Assembly (NCBI GenBank): GCA_017550775.1
Contig: JAFZOA010000584.1
Span: 1-8,233, forward strand
From: Ruminiclostridium sp.
GTDB lineage: Bacteria; Bacillota_A; Clostridia; Oscillospirales; Ruminococcaceae
DNA: 8,233 nucleotides
Direction of reading: 5' to 3'
In this document: piece by piece, positions 6,131 through 8,233 of the stretch
Numbering within the stretch: position 1 is the stretch's first letter
Layout: the number at the start of each line of letters is the position of its first letter
Position numbers and translations under genes: made by a program
The notes under the pieces: generated by a model
Told to the model about the DNA's origin: nothing
Seen by the model: only the letters and a program-made list of their open reading frames with translations
Database searches by the model: none

Positions 6131-6299
6131 TTAAGGAAACGATGATTAAAGCTTGTTTGTTGATTGCGTTGTAGATTTAGTTGGCAGATTGTACAAATTC
6201 TCCGCGGGCTTGCTGGCGCAAGTCAAGGGGAATTTGTGCAAAATGACGGCTAAAGATGCAATGCAAGCGACATGCAGGATTAAATCAGCGGTTCCTTAA
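6131..6299 (+). repeat. 169-bp long imperfect palindrome (foldback element or hairpin RNA)
   Basis: Arm 6131-6203 aligns without any gap to the reverse complement of 6227-6299: 53 of 73 positions are identical, and 9 of the 20 differences would be G-U pairs in plus-strand RNA. The ends are TTAAGGAA and TTCCTTAA. The best-preserved part is the inner 15 bp (6189-6203 with 6227-6241). The 23-base centre has its own hairpin CTTGC-TGGC-GCAAG (6209-6222). No protein is encoded. It could be a MITE-like foldback element or a structured RNA, since a strong terminator follows 8 bases later. Confidence 0.75.
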
Positions 6300-6306
6300 C
6301 AAAATG

Positions 6307-6340
6307 AGTGGTGCTGCACTGTACAGCACCACTTTTATTT
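6307..6340 (+). terminator. Rho-independent terminator
   Basis: AGTGGTGCTG (6307-6316) pairs perfectly with CAGCACCACT (6324-6333) around a 7-base loop, and the stem runs into TTTTATTTATT. This is a textbook plus-strand terminator. Yet no plus-strand gene lies within 700 bp upstream, which suggests an untranslated transcript through the foldback. On the minus strand the stem is followed by CATTTTGTT, so it probably also ends the transcript of the uridylyltransferase gene. Confidence 0.85.
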
Positions 6341-6356
6341 ATTCAGGGATATTGAC

Positions 6357-6388
6357 GTTTTCACCCTCGCCGCCGCGGTGGTGAAAAC
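6357..6388. repeat. Inverted repeat GTTTTCACC / GGTGAAAAC
   Basis: A perfect 9-bp arm pair (6357-6365 and 6380-6388) surrounds a GC-rich 14-base loop, just past the stop codon of the minus-strand uridylyltransferase gene. Neither side has a T tract outside the stem, so it is not a standard intrinsic terminator. It may protect the 3' end of that mRNA. Confidence 0.55.
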
Positions 6389-6404
6389 ATTATTCTGTAC
6401 GGTA

Positions 6405-7628
6405 TTACAGCTCCACGCCGTTGCGCTTCAAAAGCTCTCTCGCGCTCTCTACCGAGTCGATACCCGTCGGGTTCTTGATCGGCGCGAACTCCTTCTCCCT
6501 TACCACCTCGTACGGCAGGCAGGTGGAAAGCTGGTGTATCATGTCGAGGACAAGCTGCTCGAACTTGTAGCCGTTGGGCTCGGTGGGCTTCACCGGCTCG
6601 CCGTTCTCGTCAATGTACGGTATCTTCTTCTTTACGACGTGAAGCGGCATTCTGTCGTCCGTCACGCCCGCAAGCTCGCTCGTGCGGAACAAATAGTTGA
6701 GGATAACGCCGTAGTTGTACGCAGGCTCGCCGTTCGCGTCCTTCGCGTTCATCATGTCGTCCGAGAGCTCGTAATACTCCACGATAGACGGTCTTCCGTC
6801 CTCAAGGCAGATAACTCCCACCTTCTCATCGGGAGCCGCCTTGCGCACCACCTTCGCGCCCACGGAAACGTCCGCGAGCACGGTCGCGCCCACGAAGCAC
6901 GGGTCGCATATCCTCTGGAGAACATTGTCCACCGCGAACACGTCTATCCACTCTATCCCCTCGTCGGTGAGTATCTTATCCAGCCCCGCGCGAACCATTG
7001 ACGAGTACCAGCCCGCATTGCCGTTCGGCGAGGTGGAGATACGGTCCTTCGCCTCCATGTAGAGCTTGCCGTTATAGTCGCAGGCGGGAGCCATGTCCTG
7101 CTTGAAGAACACGATGCGGTCTTCCCTGTAGCCGAAGAAGTTCTTCTCTTTAAGGAATTTCACGGTCGCGTCGTGGTTCTTCTCGCTCGTCATGACGAAA
7201 AGCCGGATCCATGTGTCGGTCTCGCGGACAACGTCGAGCAGGTTGCTTATTATGCGCTCGAAGATGTAAACGGGCTTGGTGAGTCCGATATCGAACATAC
7301 CCTTGGGATTATCCGAGCCGAGGCGCGTTCCCATACCGCCCGCAAGCAGCATAGCGGCGGTCTTGCCGGCCTTTATCGCCTTAACGCCCGCGTCGTAAAG
7401 CTCCTTCCTGCGCGACTCGATCTCGCCGAGCTGCATTGCCGCCAGCGGGGAGAACTCTCCGCGCTCTTCTCCGGCACCGCTCCCTATCCTTTTCAGGACG
7501 GAGAAATCGGTCTCCGCGACCTGTGTTATGAGCGCCGCCTTCTGTTCCTCCGACAACCCGTCGTAGTACTTGAAAACGTGCTCCTGTCCGATAGCCGCCA
7601 TTTTTGCCTTTGCTTCTTCATAGTTCAT
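6405..7628 (-). CDS. UTP-sugar-1-phosphate uridylyltransferase, UDPGP/UAP family
   Basis: This 407-residue cytosolic enzyme of the eukaryotic-like UDPGP family should join UTP and a hexose (or N-acetylhexosamine) 1-phosphate to give a UDP-sugar and pyrophosphate. The nucleotide-binding signature LAGGMGTRLGSDNPKG is at 95-110. Other UAP-like blocks are PNGNAGWYSSM (201-211), VDN (233-235), GAKVV (257-261), IVEYYELSD (282-290), KKKIPYID (333-340) and PNGYKFEQ (351-358). The pattern is closest to UDP-N-acetylglucosamine pyrophosphorylases, but the protein is shorter than the eukaryotic enzymes (about 480-520), so the substrate (GlcNAc-, Glc- or Gal-1-P) is open. The ATG at 7628 has AGGAGG 9 bases upstream (7638-7643); an upstream in-frame start at 7724 would put the leader hairpin inside the gene and is rejected. 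The gene is GC-rich, intact and has its own promoter. Confidence 0.88.
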   Translation of the reverse strand: MNYEEAKAKMAAIGQEHVFKYYDGLSEEQKAALITQVAETDFSVLKRIGSGAGEERGEFSPLAAMQLGEIESRRKELYDAGVKAIKAGKTAAMLLAGGMGTRLGSDNPKGMFDIGLTKPVYIFERIISNLLDVVRETDTWIRLFVMTSEKNHDATVKFLKEKNFFGYREDRIVFFKQDMAPACDYNGKLYMEAKDRISTSPNGNAGWYSSMVRAGLDKILTDEGIEWIDVFAVDNVLQRICDPCFVGATVLADVSVGAKVVRKAAPDEKVGVICLEDGRPSIVEYYELSDDMMNAKDANGEPAYNYGVILNYLFRTSELAGVTDDRMPLHVVKKKIPYIDENGEPVKPTEPNGYKFEQLVLDMIHQLSTCLPYEVVREKEFAPIKNPTGIDSVESARELLKRNGVEL

Positions 7629-7657
7629 GGTCAAGTTCCTCCTGATTATAATATGTT

Positions 7658-7677
7658 CCGGCTTTTGAAACAGCCGG
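7658..7677 (-). other. Leader hairpin of the uridylyltransferase mRNA
   Basis: CCGGCT (7658-7663) and AGCCGG (7672-7677) form a perfect 6-bp stem with an 8-base loop in the roughly 80-base leader, between the promoter and the ribosome site at 7638-7643. No T tract follows the stem on the minus strand, so it is not an attenuator of the simple type. It may affect stability or ribosome access. Confidence 0.5.
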
Positions 7678-7714
7678 GTTTGATAAAGTATGCTCAAAAA
7701 ACGATTACAATTCA

Positions 7715-7743
7715 ATAATATCAAATCCCGCGCCTTTTGTCAA
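7715..7743 (-). promoter_or_regulatory. Promoter of the uridylyltransferase gene
   Basis: Read on the minus strand, a perfect TTGACA (7743-7738) is followed after 17 bp by TATTAT (7720-7715), with TG one base before the -10. The start would lie near 7708, leaving a leader of about 80 bases. It is one of the best promoter matches in the window and points to strong sigma-A expression. Confidence 0.85.
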
Positions 7744-7762
7744 GAGTTTATTGTCACCTCCG

Positions 7763-7794
7763 ATATTGACTTTTACCCGTCAATATGTTAATAT
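7763..7794 (+). promoter_or_regulatory. Lipoprotein-gene promoter with overlapping 24-bp palindrome
   Basis: TTGACT (7766-7771) and TAATAT (7789-7794) are 17 bp apart with TG one base before the -10. Overlapping the -35 and spacer is a perfect palindrome, ATATTGAC (7763-7770), eight bases, GTCAATAT (7779-7786), which looks like an operator for a dimeric regulator. A second -10-like TATAAT at 7890-7895 has no good -35 and is a weaker alternative. Confidence 0.7.
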
Positions 7795-7817
7795 ATAGTA
7801 TCGGTTTCTGACGATAC

Positions 7818-7859
7818 GTCCCGGAAATATTCAGGAAAACTTTGAAAATTTTCCGGGAC
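7818..7859 (+). other. Leader hairpin upstream of the lipoprotein gene
   Basis: GTCCCGGAAA (7818-7827) pairs perfectly with TTTCCGGGAC (7850-7859), and TTCA/TGAA (7830-7833, 7843-7846) can pair inside. It lies in the roughly 140-base leader. A run of six T at 7876-7881 comes 16 bases after the stem, too far for a standard terminator. A regulatory role is possible but not shown. Confidence 0.55.
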
Positions 7860-7938
7860 CGCGCGACCATTTCTGTTTTTTCGCGTTTATATAATCAGAA
7901 AGGCAAATACAAACCACTACCGAAAGGAAGTAATCATT

Positions 7939-8233
7939 ATGAAAAAGCAGGCACTTATTTTAACGGCAGCTCTTGTTACATTAAGCATCGCGGGCTGCTC
8001 CGAAAGCGGCTCCAAGCCCGCAGACACCACCACCGCTGCTGCGGCTGCTTCGACGACCACTGCGGCGGAAACAACGGCTGCAACTACCACTGCTGCGGAG
8101 ACCACCACCGCGAAGGCAGAGCTCACTCTTCCCGAGGAGCGCCTGTTCGGCGGATATGTAGTCTCCGAGACTGACGCAGAGCTTCTCTCCGAGCCCGGCG
8201 AGAAAGGCGAGACTCTCTCAAAGATCCCCTCCG
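7939..8233 (+). CDS. Secreted lipoprotein with Thr/Ala linker, probable SH3-like domain (3' truncated by window)
   Basis: The first 98 residues are visible; the gene continues past the window. The protein starts with a lipoprotein signal peptide (MKKQALILTAALVTLSIAGC) whose lipobox IAGC predicts lipidation at C20 and anchoring on the outer face of the cytoplasmic membrane. Residues about 30-60 form a low-complexity Thr/Ala/Glu linker, a spacer across the wall and possibly glycosylated. From about 69, FGGYVVSETDAELLSEPGEK followed by GETLSKIPS resembles the start of a bacterial SH3 domain (the usual 'LNVRSGP' region in altered form), which often binds cell wall. The ATG at 7939 has AGGAAG (7925-7930) 8 bases upstream. 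The gene is divergent from the uridylyltransferase gene and GC-rich like it. The lipoprotein call is firm; the SH3 call is tentative. Confidence 0.85.
   Translation, partial: MKKQALILTAALVTLSIAGCSESGSKPADTTTAAAAASTTTAAETTAATTTAAETTTAKAELTLPEERLFGGYVVSETDAELLSEPGEKGETLSKIPS

Noticed and set aside
5915..6145. Open frame of 76 codons on the plus strand in the structured gene-free stretch
   Set aside because: It lacks a ribosome site, resembles no protein I know, and is interrupted conceptually by the inverted repeats that better explain this DNA.
6131..6299. 6S RNA or integron attC site as explanation of the long foldback
   Set aside because: No central bubble as in 6S RNA is seen, since mismatches are spread evenly; the ends do not show the attC core GTTRRRY and its partner.
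6378..7001. 207-codon open frame on the plus strand opposite the uridylyltransferase gene
   Set aside because: It is an Arg/Val/His/Leu-rich antisense shadow of a GC-rich gene with clear family motifs on the other strand.
7173..7718. 181-codon open frame on the plus strand opposite the uridylyltransferase gene
   Set aside because: Antisense shadow of the conserved nucleotide-binding part; no ribosome site and it crosses that gene's promoter region.
7629..7724. 32-residue N-terminal extension of the uridylyltransferase
   Set aside because: The extension lacks a ribosome site and would cover the leader hairpin, while the ATG at 7628 has AGGAGG at the right distance.
7842..8174. 110-codon frame rich in Cys, His and Arg overlapping the lipoprotein gene
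   Set aside because: The pattern comes from out-of-frame reading of the Thr/Ala repeats; the lipoprotein frame has a ribosome site, signal peptide and lipobox.
1..8233. CRISPR array
   Set aside because: The only short regular repeat is the 9-bp tandem at the left edge, with no spacers; no cas gene is present.

Overview
The window looks like a piece of a gut-type low-GC Gram-positive chromosome, probably a Clostridia member such as Ruminococcus or another Oscillospiraceae. The reasons are strong AGGAGG ribosome sites, TTGACA/TATAAT-type promoters with extended TGn -10 boxes, a small protein of the clostridial DUF6809 type, a lipoprotein with a Thr/Ala linker, and a eukaryotic-like UDP-sugar pyrophosphorylase. 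The genus assignment is inference. Base composition is mosaic: a sample 60-base block at 1681 has 15 G/C, one at 5221 has 32, and one at 6781 has 35. The AT-rich part (about 130-4950) therefore looks like an acquired insert.

Left part (1-384): a short 9-bp tandem repeat, a gene-free AT-rich stretch with an inverted repeat, and a near-consensus promoter. Centre (385-4870): a two-gene operon in which a sigma-70 family factor overlaps by 29 bp a 1067-residue RecQ-like superfamily 2 helicase. The sigma factor carries two tandem copies of a region-1.1-like module. Its region 2.3/2.4 residues for -10 recognition and melting are replaced, but its region 4.2 is conventional. The helicase has large unrecognised N- and C-terminal extensions and lacks the zinc-binding RQC cysteines of RecQ. 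This pair is the most likely undescribed system here; its function (mobile element biology, defence or regulation) cannot be read from the window.

Next (4894-5615): a Phd/YefM-type antitoxin and a PIN-domain toxin with their own promoter and a 4-bp ATGA overlap. They end in a shared bidirectional terminator with a convergent DUF6809 gene (5611-5874, minus strand).

The gene-free stretch 5875-6404 is full of structure: a 10-bp direct repeat with 11-bp period, a tRNA-like fold ending in ACCA, a 169-bp foldback with 73-base ungapped arms, a strong intrinsic terminator, and another inverted repeat.

Right part (6405-8233): a UAP-like UTP-sugar-1-phosphate uridylyltransferase on the minus strand, and a divergent lipoprotein gene cut by the window end. 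They are separated by a 310-bp control region with two near-consensus promoters, a 24-bp palindrome over the plus-strand -35, and leader hairpins on both transcripts. This part looks like resident chromosome.
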